Assembly: GCA_021741355.1 (NCBI GenBank)
Contig: JAIOXZ010000003.1
Coordinates: 1 to 64,000, forward strand
Length of the DNA stretch: 64,000 nt
Direction of reading: 5' to 3'
From: Caulobacter sp.
Lineage (GTDB): Bacteria > Pseudomonadota > Alphaproteobacteria > Caulobacterales > Caulobacteraceae
The position numbers and the translations under genes are program-made. Of the stretch, positions 39,227 to 47,212 are shown piece after piece. The notes beneath the pieces were generated by a model, which made no database searches, was not told the DNA's origin, and saw nothing but the letters and a program-made list of their open reading frames with translations. Position 1 is the first letter of the stretch. Each line of letters begins with the position of its first letter.

Positions 39227-39391
39227 CTCCTCCCCCGCGAGGGGGAGGGGGGCCATGCGAAGCATGGTGGAGAGGGAAGCGCCGGTGGCGGATAGCTGTG
39301 CGCCATCGATTCTGACCTCCCCGCCAGCATCGGCGCTTCCCTCTCCACCAGCCTCCGGCTGGTCCCCCTCTCCCTCGCGGGAGAGGAAGAG
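39227..39391. repeat. Palindromic repeat (CTCCTC/GAGAGGA family)
   Basis: The ends CTCCTCCCCCGCGAGGGGGAGG and TCCCTCGCGGGAGAGGA carry hairpins, and the inner AGAGGGAAGCGCCGG and its partner GGCGCTTCCCTCT are shared with 50434-50594. It follows the acyl-CoA dehydrogenase stop by five bases. Confidence 0.85.
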
Positions 39392-39496
39392 GAAAGGGCG
39401 GAACACCCGCCGAACAAAACTCAACCCCTAGCGGTCGGGCGATGTTCCGACGCTATCCCTTCGGGTTGGTGATTCGTTCTTTTCGAGCCCGCCGGC

Positions 39497-40141
39497 TCAG
39501 CCGAACAGGCTCCGGAACCAGCCCGCCAGGGCGTCCCAGATCCCGGCCAGCCAGGCCAGAACGCCGCCGCCCGTCGCCGTCCGCTCGGGCACGAACCAGC
39601 TCGGCGCGGCGGGCGGGGCGCAGTTCATGCGCATGCCGGCGCCCTTGAGGTAGCCGCGACGGATCTTGCCGGCGTTGATCGCCTCGGCCACGCGCCGGTC
39701 CCGCCGTTCGGCGCCCGACAGCTTGCGCACCCAGCCGCGGAAGGGGAGGACGCTGCGGGTCTCGTCCTCGACCGCGCCGACAACGGCGTCGCCGGCCGCC
39801 TGCTTGAGCTTCTGGCCCCGTGTCCGCGTGTCAGGCGGCGGCGGCTCGTCCAGGTCCGGCCCCAGCGCCGCATCCAGCCGGCCGACCTCGCCGGCGATCG
39901 CCTCGCAGGTCTTCAGGCCGTCCATGTCGTAGGGCCCGACGACGGCGCGCTTCAGCACGTCCGGAATGTTGGTGTGCTTCAGGTTCAGGTCGCTGAGCGG
40001 GGCGGTGACGGCGTCCCGCAGGTTCGGCCGCGACTGGGTCTCGCCCCGATCCCGGCGCGGATCAGGCGAGACATCGTCCTGCGCCAGGACCGGCCCGGCG
40101 AGGAGGAGGCTCAGGGCGGTGATCAGGGTGATACGGCGCAT
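39497..40141 (-). CDS. Exported protein of unknown function
   Basis: The 214-residue product has a signal peptide (MRRITLITALSLLLAGPVLA), a hydrophilic middle with several charged helices and a Pro/Asp-rich turn, and a C-terminal hydrophobic segment (VLAWLAGIWDALAGWFRSLFG) that may anchor it in the membrane. Two cysteines (TCEAIAG and MNCAPPAAP) may pair. No family was recognised. It stands alone between two palindromic repeats. Confidence 0.6.
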   Translation of the reverse strand: MRRITLITALSLLLAGPVLAQDDVSPDPRRDRGETQSRPNLRDAVTAPLSDLNLKHTNIPDVLKRAVVGPYDMDGLKTCEAIAGEVGRLDAALGPDLDEPPPPDTRTRGQKLKQAAGDAVVGAVEDETRSVLPFRGWVRKLSGAERRDRRVAEAINAGKIRRGYLKGAGMRMNCAPPAAPSWFVPERTATGGGVLAWLAGIWDALAGWFRSLFG

Positions 40142-40188
40142 GGCAGTTCCATAGTCGATTTGGCCCCAAGGCGGAATTGAGACCGCTT

Positions 40189-40312
40189 CCTTCTCCCCTT
40201 GCGGGAGAAGGTGTCGGCGAAGCCGACGGATGAGGGGTCGATAGCCCGATCCGCCGCGAGACCCCTCATCCGACCTCCTTCGGAGGCCACCTTCTCCCGC
40301 AAGGGGAGAAGG
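40189..40312. repeat. Palindromic repeat (CCTTCTCCC family), second copy
   Basis: It has the same CCTTCTCCCCTTGCGGGAGAAGG ends and CGACCTCCTTCGGAGG inner stem as 13140-13291, here wholly intergenic between divergent genes. Confidence 0.85.
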
Positions 40313-40389
40313 GATCGATGGCCTTCCCCTGCCGTAGTCGATCCGCCTAAAGTCCCCCCGAGACCGGGTTAGCCGGCGCAGGAGGAACG

Positions 40390-41418
40390 ATGCCGGATAC
40401 AACCCGCCGCTGGGTGCTGGCGCGCCATGTCGAAGGGGCGCCGACGCCCGAGGATTTCCGGCTGGAGGAAACGCCGCTGGGCGAGCTGGCCGACGGCAGG
40501 TTCCTGTCCCGTGTGATCCTCGGCTCCGTTGACCCCGGCACGCGCTCGCGCCTGTCCGGCGGCGACAGCTACGCCGGGGCGATGAAGATCGGCGAGGGCA
40601 TCGACGGCTTCTGTGTCGCCGAGGTGATCGAGAGCAACAATCCCAACTACGCCGTCGGCGACCTGATCGCGGCGGGCGGTGGCTGGCGCGAGCACTTCGT
40701 GTCGGACGGCCGCGGCTTTATCCAGAAGATCACCGACCGCCGCGTGCCGCTCGGCTGCTGGATCGGCATCCTGGGCGTGCCCGGCCTCACCGCCTGGTTC
40801 GGCATGAACCGGGTGGCCCAGGCGAAGGCGGGCGAGACCCTGCTGGTCACCTCCGCCGCCGGCCCGGTCGGCGCCACCGCCGGCCAGATCGGCAAGAAGC
40901 TCGGCATGCGCGTCGTCGGCATCGCCGGCGGGCCGAAGAAGTGCGCCTGGCTGAAGGACGAGGCCGGGTTCGACGCGGTCATCGACTACAAGGCGGAGCC
41001 CGACCTGACCGCCGCGATCAAAGCCGCCTGTCCCGAAGGCGTCGACGTCCTGTTCGACAACGTCGGCAACGAAATGGTCGATCGCGTCCTGCCGCTGATG
41101 AAGCTGCGCGGCCGTGTCGTCGTCTCGGGTCAGGTGGCCGACTACAACGTCGAGCCGCAGGACCGCGTCGGCCTGAAGAACACCAGCGTCTTCATCACCC
41201 ACCGCGTCCGCATGGAAGGGCTCGTCGTGTTCGACGACATCCGCCAGTTCGGCGCCGCCCAGGCCCAGATGGCCGACTGGATCGCCGATGGCTCGCTGAA
41301 GTTCGCCATCGAGGAGTTCGACGGTCTCGAGTCCGCCGCCGAGGCCTTCTGTGGCCTGTTCCGCGGCGAGAATTTCGGCCGCCGGCTCGTGCGCGTCTCA
41401 CAGGATCCCGCAGCATGA
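40390..41418 (+). CDS. NADP-dependent oxidoreductase (PTGR/CurA-type MDR)
   Basis: The 342-residue zinc-free MDR matches the leukotriene B4 12-hydroxydehydrogenase/CurA group: RRWVLARHVEGAPTPEDFRLEE near the start, the nucleotide motif LLVTSAAGPVGATAGQIGKKLG (about 155) and GVDVLFDNVGNEMVDRVLPLM. Known members reduce alpha,beta-unsaturated ketones. It leads a tightly packed operon with a crotonase (ATGA overlap) and two dehydrogenase-type enzymes, so its substrate is probably an intermediate of that acyl-CoA pathway. A GGAGGA ribosome site precedes the ATG. Confidence 0.9.
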   Translation: MPDTTRRWVLARHVEGAPTPEDFRLEETPLGELADGRFLSRVILGSVDPGTRSRLSGGDSYAGAMKIGEGIDGFCVAEVIESNNPNYAVGDLIAAGGGWREHFVSDGRGFIQKITDRRVPLGCWIGILGVPGLTAWFGMNRVAQAKAGETLLVTSAAGPVGATAGQIGKKLGMRVVGIAGGPKKCAWLKDEAGFDAVIDYKAEPDLTAAIKAACPEGVDVLFDNVGNEMVDRVLPLMKLRGRVVVSGQVADYNVEPQDRVGLKNTSVFITHRVRMEGLVVFDDIRQFGAAQAQMADWIADGSLKFAIEEFDGLESAAEAFCGLFRGENFGRRLVRVSQDPAA

Positions 41419-42206
41419 AGTTCGAGGACTACCAGCGCTTCACCTTCCGCCGTGACGGGAAGATCCTGATCTGCGCCTTCAGCGGCAACGCCGTGAACGC
41501 CGTCGACGCCCGCATGCACGATGAGCTGGCCGAGCTGTTCGTCGACCTGCAGCACGACGAGGACAGCGACCTGATCGTCCTGACCGGCGAGAACCGCGCC
41601 TTCTGCGCCGGCGGCGACTTCGACTGGTTCGACGAGCAGATCAGCGACCCGCGGAAGTTCCGCGCCATCGCCTATGACGCCAAGCGGATCATCAGCGGCC
41701 TGCTCGACCTGGAAAAGCCGATCATCGCCCGCCTGAACGGCGCGGCGGCTGGGCTCGGAGCGACCATCGCCCTGCTGTGCGACGTGATCATCGCCGACGA
41801 GGCCGCCAAGATCGGCGACCCTCACGTGAAGGTGGGGCTGGTCGCCGGCGATGGCGGGGCGATCATCTGGCCGCAGCTGATCGGCTTCGCCCGCGCCAAG
41901 GAACTGCTGATGACCGGCGACCTGCTGACCGCCACCGGGGCGGCGGGCATGGGGCTGATCAACTACGCCGTCCCTACCGACCAGCTCGACGCCAAGGTCG
42001 CCGAGATCGCCGGCAAGATCCTCGGCAACCCCCGCTGGGCGGTGCGCTGGACCAAGATGACGGCCAACATCACGCTCAAGCAGATCATGGTCAGCACCAG
42101 CGACGCGGCCGTGGCCTATGAGTCGCTGAGCAACATGACCGCCGACCGCAAGGAGGCCGTCGCCGCCTTCCGCGAGCGCCGGCCGATGAACCTGACGGGG
42201 GAATGA
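41415..42206 (+). CDS. Enoyl-CoA hydratase/isomerase family protein
   Basis: The 263-residue crotonase has NRAFCAGGDFDWFDE and LNGAAAGLGATIALLCDVIIADE as oxyanion-hole segments. The usual catalytic Glu is in GDPHVKVGLVAGDGG-like context with Asp/Lys substitution, so activity may differ from a simple hydratase. The start overlaps the previous stop as ATGA. It is the second gene of the four-gene operon that ends at 44675. Confidence 0.88.
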   Translation: MKFEDYQRFTFRRDGKILICAFSGNAVNAVDARMHDELAELFVDLQHDEDSDLIVLTGENRAFCAGGDFDWFDEQISDPRKFRAIAYDAKRIISGLLDLEKPIIARLNGAAAGLGATIALLCDVIIADEAAKIGDPHVKVGLVAGDGGAIIWPQLIGFARAKELLMTGDLLTATGAAGMGLINYAVPTDQLDAKVAEIAGKILGNPRWAVRWTKMTANITLKQIMVSTSDAAVAYESLSNMTADRKEAVAAFRERRPMNLTGE

Positions 42207-42220
42207 TGGGGCTCAACAGA

Positions 42221-42370
42221 CTCCCTTCCCCCTCGATGGGGGAAGGGCCGGGGATGGGGGTGGTCCGGTGGCGCCGGTTCGGAACCGGTCCAAGTGACGG
42301 CCACGTGACCTGGTGTGCTTGCCTGGTCCACACCCCCAACCCAACCCTTCCCCCATCAAGGGGGAAGGGC
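42221..42370. repeat. Palindromic repeat (CCCTTCCCCC family) supplying a ribosome site
   Basis: CTCCCTTCCCCCTCGATGGGGG at the left matches the inverted GGGGGAAGGG at the right, with GGTGT/ACACC inner stems. Its right edge GGGGGAAGGG lies at Shine-Dalgarno distance from the acyl-CoA dehydrogenase ATG at 42373. Confidence 0.85.
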
Positions 42371-42372
42371 TT

Positions 42373-43527
42373 ATGACCGAACCCGAACACGTCACCGCCC
42401 TCCGCTCGATCCTCCAGCGGTTCATCGCGGAGAAGGCCCCGCGCGAGAAGCGCCGCGAGTGGGACGCCGCCCACACCTTCCCGCGCGACCTGTTCCGCGA
42501 GCTGGCCGATCTCGGTCTCTGCGGCCTGACGGTCCCGGAGGAATACGGCGGCACGGGCCCGGACATCCTCGCCGCCGTCGCGGCGATCGAGGAGCTGTGC
42601 CGGGCAGGGTCCTTCCTCGCCGGGCCGTTCATCCAGTGCGCCTTCTATGGCGGCATGAACATCCTCGAGAACGGCTCCCCCGAACAGAAGGCGGAGCTCC
42701 TGCCGAAGCTGGCGCGGGGCGAGCTGTTCTTCGCCTACGGCCTTTCCGAGCCCGACGTCGGCGGGGACCTGTCGCAGGTCACCACCCGCGCCCGCCGCGA
42801 GGGCGACGAGATCGTCATCAACGGGGCCAAGCGCTGGTGCACCGGCGCTGACTTCAGCGACTACATCTACTGCCTGGTCCGCAGCGACCCGGACTCCCCG
42901 GCCCGTCAGGCGCTCAGCTTCGTGCTGATCCCGACAAACGCGCCCGGAGTGACGATCACGCCCATCGATCATGTGAACCTGCGCTACACCCTCTCCTCCG
43001 ACGTCCATTTCGACGAGGTGCGGCTGCCGGCCAGCGCCATCGTCGGCGGGCCGGAACGCTGGAACCAGGGCTGGAAGATGCTGGCCGGCCGGGCGCTCGA
43101 CATCGAGAAGCTGGAGATCAGCGCCTGCGCCTTCGGCATCGCCCAGGCAGCGCTGGAGGAGGCCTGGGCCTATGCCGGCGAGCGGGTGCAGTTCGGCAAG
43201 CCGATCAGCGGCCACCAGGCCGTGCGCCACGCCCTGGTCGATGCCAAAACGAAACTGGAAGCCTGTCGCCTGATGCTGTGGAACGCCGCCCGGCTGGCGG
43301 ACGCCGGCGAGCCCTGCGCCGCCGAGACCAGCATGGCCAAGCTGTTCATCGCCGAGGCCGGCGTCGAGATCGCCCTGACCTGCCAGAAGGTCATGGGGGC
43401 CTACGCCATGTCGGCGGACTACGATATCGAGCGCAATGTGCGCGACCTGCTGGGCATGCCGATCGTCGGCGGGTCCTCGAACATGCAGCGAAACAACCTC
43501 GCGGCCCTGTGGAGACTGCCCGGATGA
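42373..43527 (+). CDS. Acyl-CoA dehydrogenase
   Basis: The 384-residue enzyme has the FAD-binding segment FFAYGLSEPDVGGDLSQVTTRA, the catalytic-domain helix VRHALVDAKTKLEACR and a C terminus GSSNMQRNNLAALW. It would oxidise an acyl-CoA using FAD and ETF. The ribosome site comes from the flanking repeat. Its stop overlaps the following dehydrogenase-like gene as ATGA, so the two are coupled and may form a heteromeric or sequential pair. Confidence 0.92.
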   Translation: MTEPEHVTALRSILQRFIAEKAPREKRREWDAAHTFPRDLFRELADLGLCGLTVPEEYGGTGPDILAAVAAIEELCRAGSFLAGPFIQCAFYGGMNILENGSPEQKAELLPKLARGELFFAYGLSEPDVGGDLSQVTTRARREGDEIVINGAKRWCTGADFSDYIYCLVRSDPDSPARQALSFVLIPTNAPGVTITPIDHVNLRYTLSSDVHFDEVRLPASAIVGGPERWNQGWKMLAGRALDIEKLEISACAFGIAQAALEEAWAYAGERVQFGKPISGHQAVRHALVDAKTKLEACRLMLWNAARLADAGEPCAAETSMAKLFIAEAGVEIALTCQKVMGAYAMSADYDIERNVRDLLGMPIVGGSSNMQRNNLAALWRLPG

Positions 43528-44675
43528 CCTTCAACGCCGTCACGGTCGCCAGTTCCTTCGCCGAGGAAATCCATCGCCGCGCGCCGGAGATCGAGAGCGT
43601 CCGGCGCCTGCCCGCGGACCTGGCGAAGAAATTCGCCCAGGCCGGTCTGTTCCGCATGCTGCTGCCCGCCAACCTCGGCGGCCATGACACGCCGCCCGCG
43701 CAGATTGCGCTGGCGCTTGAAACCCTGGCACAGGCCGACGCCTCGGCCGCCTGGTGTGTGATGATCGGCGCGACCACGGCAGCCATGGCCAACCGGCTCC
43801 CGGCAGGTCTCGCGCGGGAGGTGTTCGCGTCGCCGGAGGTGATCACCGCCGGGGTCTTCGCCCCGATGGGCAAGGCGGTGGAGGACGGCGACCATTGGCT
43901 GGTCACCGGCCGTTGGCAGTGGGGCAGCGGCTCGCAGAACGCGTCCTGGATCGCCGGCGGCGCGATCCTGATGGGCCCCGAAGGCCCACAGCTCGACGAG
44001 CACGGACAGCCCCTGCACCGGATGATGATCTTCCCCGCCGCCGAGGTGGAGTTGATCGACACCTGGCGCACGGCGGGCCTCTGCGGCACGGGCAGCCTCG
44101 ATTTCCAGGTCAAGGATGTGCGGGTGCCCAAGGCGCGCAGCGTGGCGCTGCAGTCGGACCCGGTGACCGTCAACACGCCGCTGGCCCGATTCCCGATCTT
44201 CTGCCTGCTGGCCATGGGCGTGGCCGGCGTTGCGCTGGGCAACGCCCGGGGCGCTCTGTTCGCGGCCGGCGGCGCAGTTCAGACCAAGAAGGCGGCCGGC
44301 TCCCAGAGGACCATGGCGGAGCGCAACGTGGTCCAGGCCGACTTCGCCCGCGCCGTGGCGAAACTGTCCGCCGCACGCGCCCACTATTTCGAGACCATCG
44401 GCGTGCTCTGGACAGCCGTGCAGTCGGGCGAAGCCGGCCTGGAGCCGCGCAATCGCCTGCGCCTGGCCTGCGCCCACGCCGCGGAGACCGCCGCCGACGT
44501 CAGCAAGGTCGCCTACGACATGATGGGCGGCTCGGCGGTCTATCTGGAGAACGACCTGCAGCGCCGCTTCCGCGACGCCAACGTCATCACCCACCACGCG
44601 ATGGTGTCGTCCGCGATGTACGAGCTGACCGGCCGCGTCCTGCTCGGCCTGCCGACGAGGGCGGACCAGCTCTGA
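43524..44675 (+). CDS. Acyl-CoA dehydrogenase-like flavoprotein (monooxygenase type)
   Basis: The 383 residues follow the acyl-CoA dehydrogenase/flavin monooxygenase fold (HsaA/DszC-type). The N-terminal helix pair is FRMLLPANLGGHDTPPAQIALALETLAQADASAAW, then WQWGSGSQNASWIAGGAIL, and the late helix TAADVSKVAYDMMGGSAVYLENDLQRRFRDANVITHH is typical of the group that uses reduced flavin and oxygen. It may therefore be a hydroxylase rather than a true dehydrogenase. It is the last gene of the operon; a double palindrome follows four bases after the stop. Confidence 0.87.
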   Translation: MTFNAVTVASSFAEEIHRRAPEIESVRRLPADLAKKFAQAGLFRMLLPANLGGHDTPPAQIALALETLAQADASAAWCVMIGATTAAMANRLPAGLAREVFASPEVITAGVFAPMGKAVEDGDHWLVTGRWQWGSGSQNASWIAGGAILMGPEGPQLDEHGQPLHRMMIFPAAEVELIDTWRTAGLCGTGSLDFQVKDVRVPKARSVALQSDPVTVNTPLARFPIFCLLAMGVAGVALGNARGALFAAGGAVQTKKAAGSQRTMAERNVVQADFARAVAKLSAARAHYFETIGVLWTAVQSGEAGLEPRNRLRLACAHAAETAADVSKVAYDMMGGSAVYLENDLQRRFRDANVITHHAMVSSAMYELTGRVLLGLPTRADQL

Positions 44676-44679
44676 TCAC

Positions 44680-44768
44680 GGGGACATGTACCGAAGGTAC
44701 GTGTCCCCTAATCCGGATTCAGCAGTAGCTCGATTGGGGGACACGTACCGAAGCCGGTACATGTCCCC
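44680..44768. repeat. Double-palindrome element, copy 5
   Basis: Two arms and a 28-base linker running TAATCC to CGATTG. The right arm has a small insertion (loop GAAGC). It lies between two genes in the same direction, at the end of the acyl-CoA operon. The rest of the spacer to 44883 holds no clear signal. Confidence 0.93.
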
Positions 44769-44883
44769 TCGCTGACGCAACCGGTTAACCCGACCCGCGT
44801 TTGGTCAACGTATCGGGAGTGGGCGCTCGAGAGCGTCGGCCACCCGGTCTCCGCTCTTCCAGGAAGACAACGGAGCGCAGACC

Positions 44884-45678
44884 ATGAAGACCAAGACCAT
44901 CGCCCTCAGCCTGGCCAGCGTGCTGGCCCTGAGCGCCGGCGCCGCCCTCGCCCAGTCGCAGATTCCGACCTGGGAACAGTACGAAGCCCAGCAACGCGAC
45001 TACCAGCGACAGCAGGGCGCCTATGAGCAGCAACAAGGCGCCTATCAGGACCGCCAGGCGGCCTACGCCGACCAACGGCAGGCCTATGAGGCCAAGCGTC
45101 AGCAGTATCTGCGCGACCGCGCCGCCTACGACCGTCGCTACGGCGCTGGATCCTATGAGCGGCAATACGGCGCCTGGCGCTGGGAGCCCTCGCCCTATGA
45201 CACCCGCTATCCGCCTGCCGCCGGCTACTACGGCCGTGACGCGTCGGCGAGCGTCAACATGGACCGCTATCGCCGCACGCCCTGTGAGCAGCGCCGCAGC
45301 GGCAACACCGCCGCCGGCCTGATCATCGGCGCCCTGGCCGGCGCCGCGATCGGCTCGAACGTGGCGGCGACCGACGTGCAGACCGAGGGCGCCGTGCTCG
45401 GCGCCGTCGTCGGCGGCACGATCGGCGCCGGCATCGGCCGTGACACCGCCCGCTGCGACAACAAGGGCTACTGGTACAGCCGGAGCGAAACGATCCCGTA
45501 TCGCGAAGCCCGCTACTACCGCGACCGTCGTGAGCGCAGCGGTCGCTATGACTACAATCGCTATGCTCGCCGCGGCTGCCGCCTGGCGTCCGCCCCTGTC
45601 GAGTACGGCGGCCGGATGGAATACCACTACGTCCGCGTCTGCCCCGACCGCCAGGGCCGTTATCGCATCACGAGCTAG
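44884..45678 (+). CDS. Glycine-zipper envelope protein with Tyr/Gln-rich coil
   Basis: The 264-residue product has a signal peptide ending AALAQ. A Gln/Tyr/Arg-rich repeat region follows (about residues 28-80, with QQGAYEQQQGAYQDRQAAY heptad-like pattern). The glycine-zipper 2TM domain TAAGLIIGALAGAAIGSNVAA...GAVLGAVVGGTIGAGIGRD (about 143-185) comes next, then a Tyr/Arg-rich C terminus with Cys residues. Such proteins sit in the envelope of Caulobacterales; the exact role is unknown. A double palindrome follows the stop by eight bases. Confidence 0.78.
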   Translation: MKTKTIALSLASVLALSAGAALAQSQIPTWEQYEAQQRDYQRQQGAYEQQQGAYQDRQAAYADQRQAYEAKRQQYLRDRAAYDRRYGAGSYERQYGAWRWEPSPYDTRYPPAAGYYGRDASASVNMDRYRRTPCEQRRSGNTAAGLIIGALAGAAIGSNVAATDVQTEGAVLGAVVGGTIGAGIGRDTARCDNKGYWYSRSETIPYREARYYRDRRERSGRYDYNRYARRGCRLASAPVEYGGRMEYHYVRVCPDRQGRYRITS

Positions 45679-45686
45679 CTGGAAGC

Positions 45687-45764
45687 GGGGACATGTACCG
45701 AAGGTACGTGTCCCCTAAACCCGGCTCCTCGATTGGGGGACACGTACCTTCGGTACATGTCCCC
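45687..45764. repeat. Double-palindrome element, copy 6
   Basis: It is almost identical to copy 1, with a 20-base linker running TAAACC to CGATTG and perfectly complementary arms (GAAGG/CTTCG loops). It sits between convergent genes and ends at the first base of the adenine deaminase stop codon. Confidence 0.95.
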
Positions 45765-46774
45765 TATGCCGCATACGCATCAATCGCCGCCAGATGCCGC
45801 GCGACGCGTTCCTCGTCGAGGAACGAGCCGGTGAAGCTGTTCTTCGCCAGGGTGACGAGCTCCTCCCGCGACAGGTCCAGCGCCCGGGCGGTCTGCGTGA
45901 AGTTCTCACCTATGTAGCCGCCGAAATAGGCCGGGTCGTCGCTGTTGCACGTGGCCTTCAGGCCCAGGTCCAGCATCCGTTTCATCGGATGGTCCTTGAG
46001 GTCATTGACCACACAGAGCTTGAGGTTCGACAGCGGGCAGACCGTCAGCGTCATCTCCGACGCGACCAGCCGTTTGACCAGCGCCTCGTCCTCCAGCGCC
46101 CGGTTGCCGTGGTCAATGCGGTCGACCTTCAGCAGGTCGAGCGCTTCCCAAACGTAGGCGGGTGGGCCTTCTTCGCCGGCGTGGGCCGACAGGGTCAGTC
46201 CGCGCTCCTTCGCCGCCTTGAACACCCGCTGGAACTTCGACGGCGGATGTCCGACCTCGGACGAATCCAGTCCCACCCCGACGATCCGGTCCAGCCATGG
46301 CTCGGCGGCATTGAGCGTCGCCAGGGCGGCGTCCTCGTCCAGATGGCGCAGGAAGCACATGATCAGGCCCGAGCTGATCCCCAGCTCGGCCTCCGCCGTC
46401 TTCATCCCGGCCAGTAGGCCGTCGATCGCGATGGAGAAGGGCAGGCCGCGATCGGTGTGCGTCTGGGGATCAAAGAAGATCTCCGCATGGACCCCGCCAT
46501 CGGCATGCAGCCGGCGGAAATAGGCCATGGCCATGTCGTGGAAGTCCTGCTCGTTCTGCAGCACCCCCGCGCCCTGATAGTAGATGTCGAGGAAGTCCTG
46601 CAGGTTCGAGAAGGCGTAGGCGGCGCGCACCTCCTCCACCGAGTTGAACGGCATGTCGATGCCGTTGCGCCGGCCGAACTCGAACATCTGCTCCGGCTCG
46701 AGGCTGCCCTCGATATGCAGGTGAAGCTCGGCCTTGGGCAGGCCGCGAATGAAGTCGTCCAGGGTGTCGGTCAT
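45764..46774 (-). CDS. Adenine deaminase (adenosine-deaminase-family type)
   Basis: The 336-residue zinc enzyme has AELHLHIEGSLEPE (metal His-x-His at 18 and 20), SAHAGEEGPP, and NSDDPAYFGGY at the C-terminal metal site. The blocks GLDSSEVGHPPSKFQRVF, VCPLSNLKLCVVNDLKDH and NSDDPAYFGGY follow the bacterial adenine deaminases of this family rather than classical adenosine deaminases. It would convert adenine to hypoxanthine plus ammonia. It is divergent from a small gene and the uracil catabolism operon, so the region may handle nucleobase breakdown. Adenosine as substrate cannot be excluded. Confidence 0.85.
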   Translation of the reverse strand: MTDTLDDFIRGLPKAELHLHIEGSLEPEQMFEFGRRNGIDMPFNSVEEVRAAYAFSNLQDFLDIYYQGAGVLQNEQDFHDMAMAYFRRLHADGGVHAEIFFDPQTHTDRGLPFSIAIDGLLAGMKTAEAELGISSGLIMCFLRHLDEDAALATLNAAEPWLDRIVGVGLDSSEVGHPPSKFQRVFKAAKERGLTLSAHAGEEGPPAYVWEALDLLKVDRIDHGNRALEDEALVKRLVASEMTLTVCPLSNLKLCVVNDLKDHPMKRMLDLGLKATCNSDDPAYFGGYIGENFTQTARALDLSREELVTLAKNSFTGSFLDEERVARHLAAIDAYAA

Positions 46775-46896
46775 GGCCCAATCTCGCGGTTCCCGGCCCC
46801 CGCGGTCAAGGAGCCGATGGTGTCGGGCAGCCGACGAACGGATGTTTGCGTCTGTGCTAGGCGATACTTCAGTTCATTGCGGGGAGGCCAATACGG

Positions 46897-47091
46897 GTGC
46901 GCACCTACACAGTTTATATTCGCGACGTCCGCTACAGCGTGCCCCAACTCCTCTTTGTCAACGTCAAGCCCGATGTGCTCGTGGCGGACCTGGCGCGACA
47001 GAAACTCGATGAATCCGAACACTATCTGGCGGTCGAGGTGCTCGACGGAGACACGCTGCTGTTCCGTCTCGTCCGCGAGGGCGTGGAGTAA
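46897..47091 (+). CDS. Small protein, unknown function (64 residues)
   Basis: GTG at 46897 follows a GGGGAGG ribosome site at a 9-base spacing. The product is a compact alpha/beta-looking peptide (TVYIRDVRYSVPQLLFVNV, then YLAVEVLDGDTLLFRLV). No family was recognised. An intrinsic terminator follows and lies immediately before the urc1-like gene, so this small gene may be a leader or an independent transcript. Confidence 0.6.
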   Translation: MRTYTVYIRDVRYSVPQLLFVNVKPDVLVADLARQKLDESEHYLAVEVLDGDTLLFRLVREGVE

Positions 47092-47139
47092 TCGCGGCCC
47101 GCTTGCCAAGTCGAAAACGCGAGAGCACTATCCTCGCTC

Positions 47140-47178
47140 AAAGGCTCCTCGCCGGCGAAAACCGGGGGGAGCCTTTTC
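47140..47178 (+). terminator. Intrinsic terminator between the small gene and urc1
   Basis: AAGGCTCC pairs with GGAGCCTT and is followed by TTCG, with a further GC-rich pair in the loop. It ends 35 bases before the urc1 ATG, so a promoter for urc1 would have to lie in or before it. Confidence 0.75.
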
Positions 47179-47212
47179 GATTCTGGAGGCGCCGAGCGCG
47201 CGCGAGCTGCAA

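Noticed and set aside
44784..44792. GGTTAACCC considered as a CtrA site before the glycine-zipper gene
   Set aside because: Only one TTAA half is present, with no second half at the N7 distance and no cell-cycle context.
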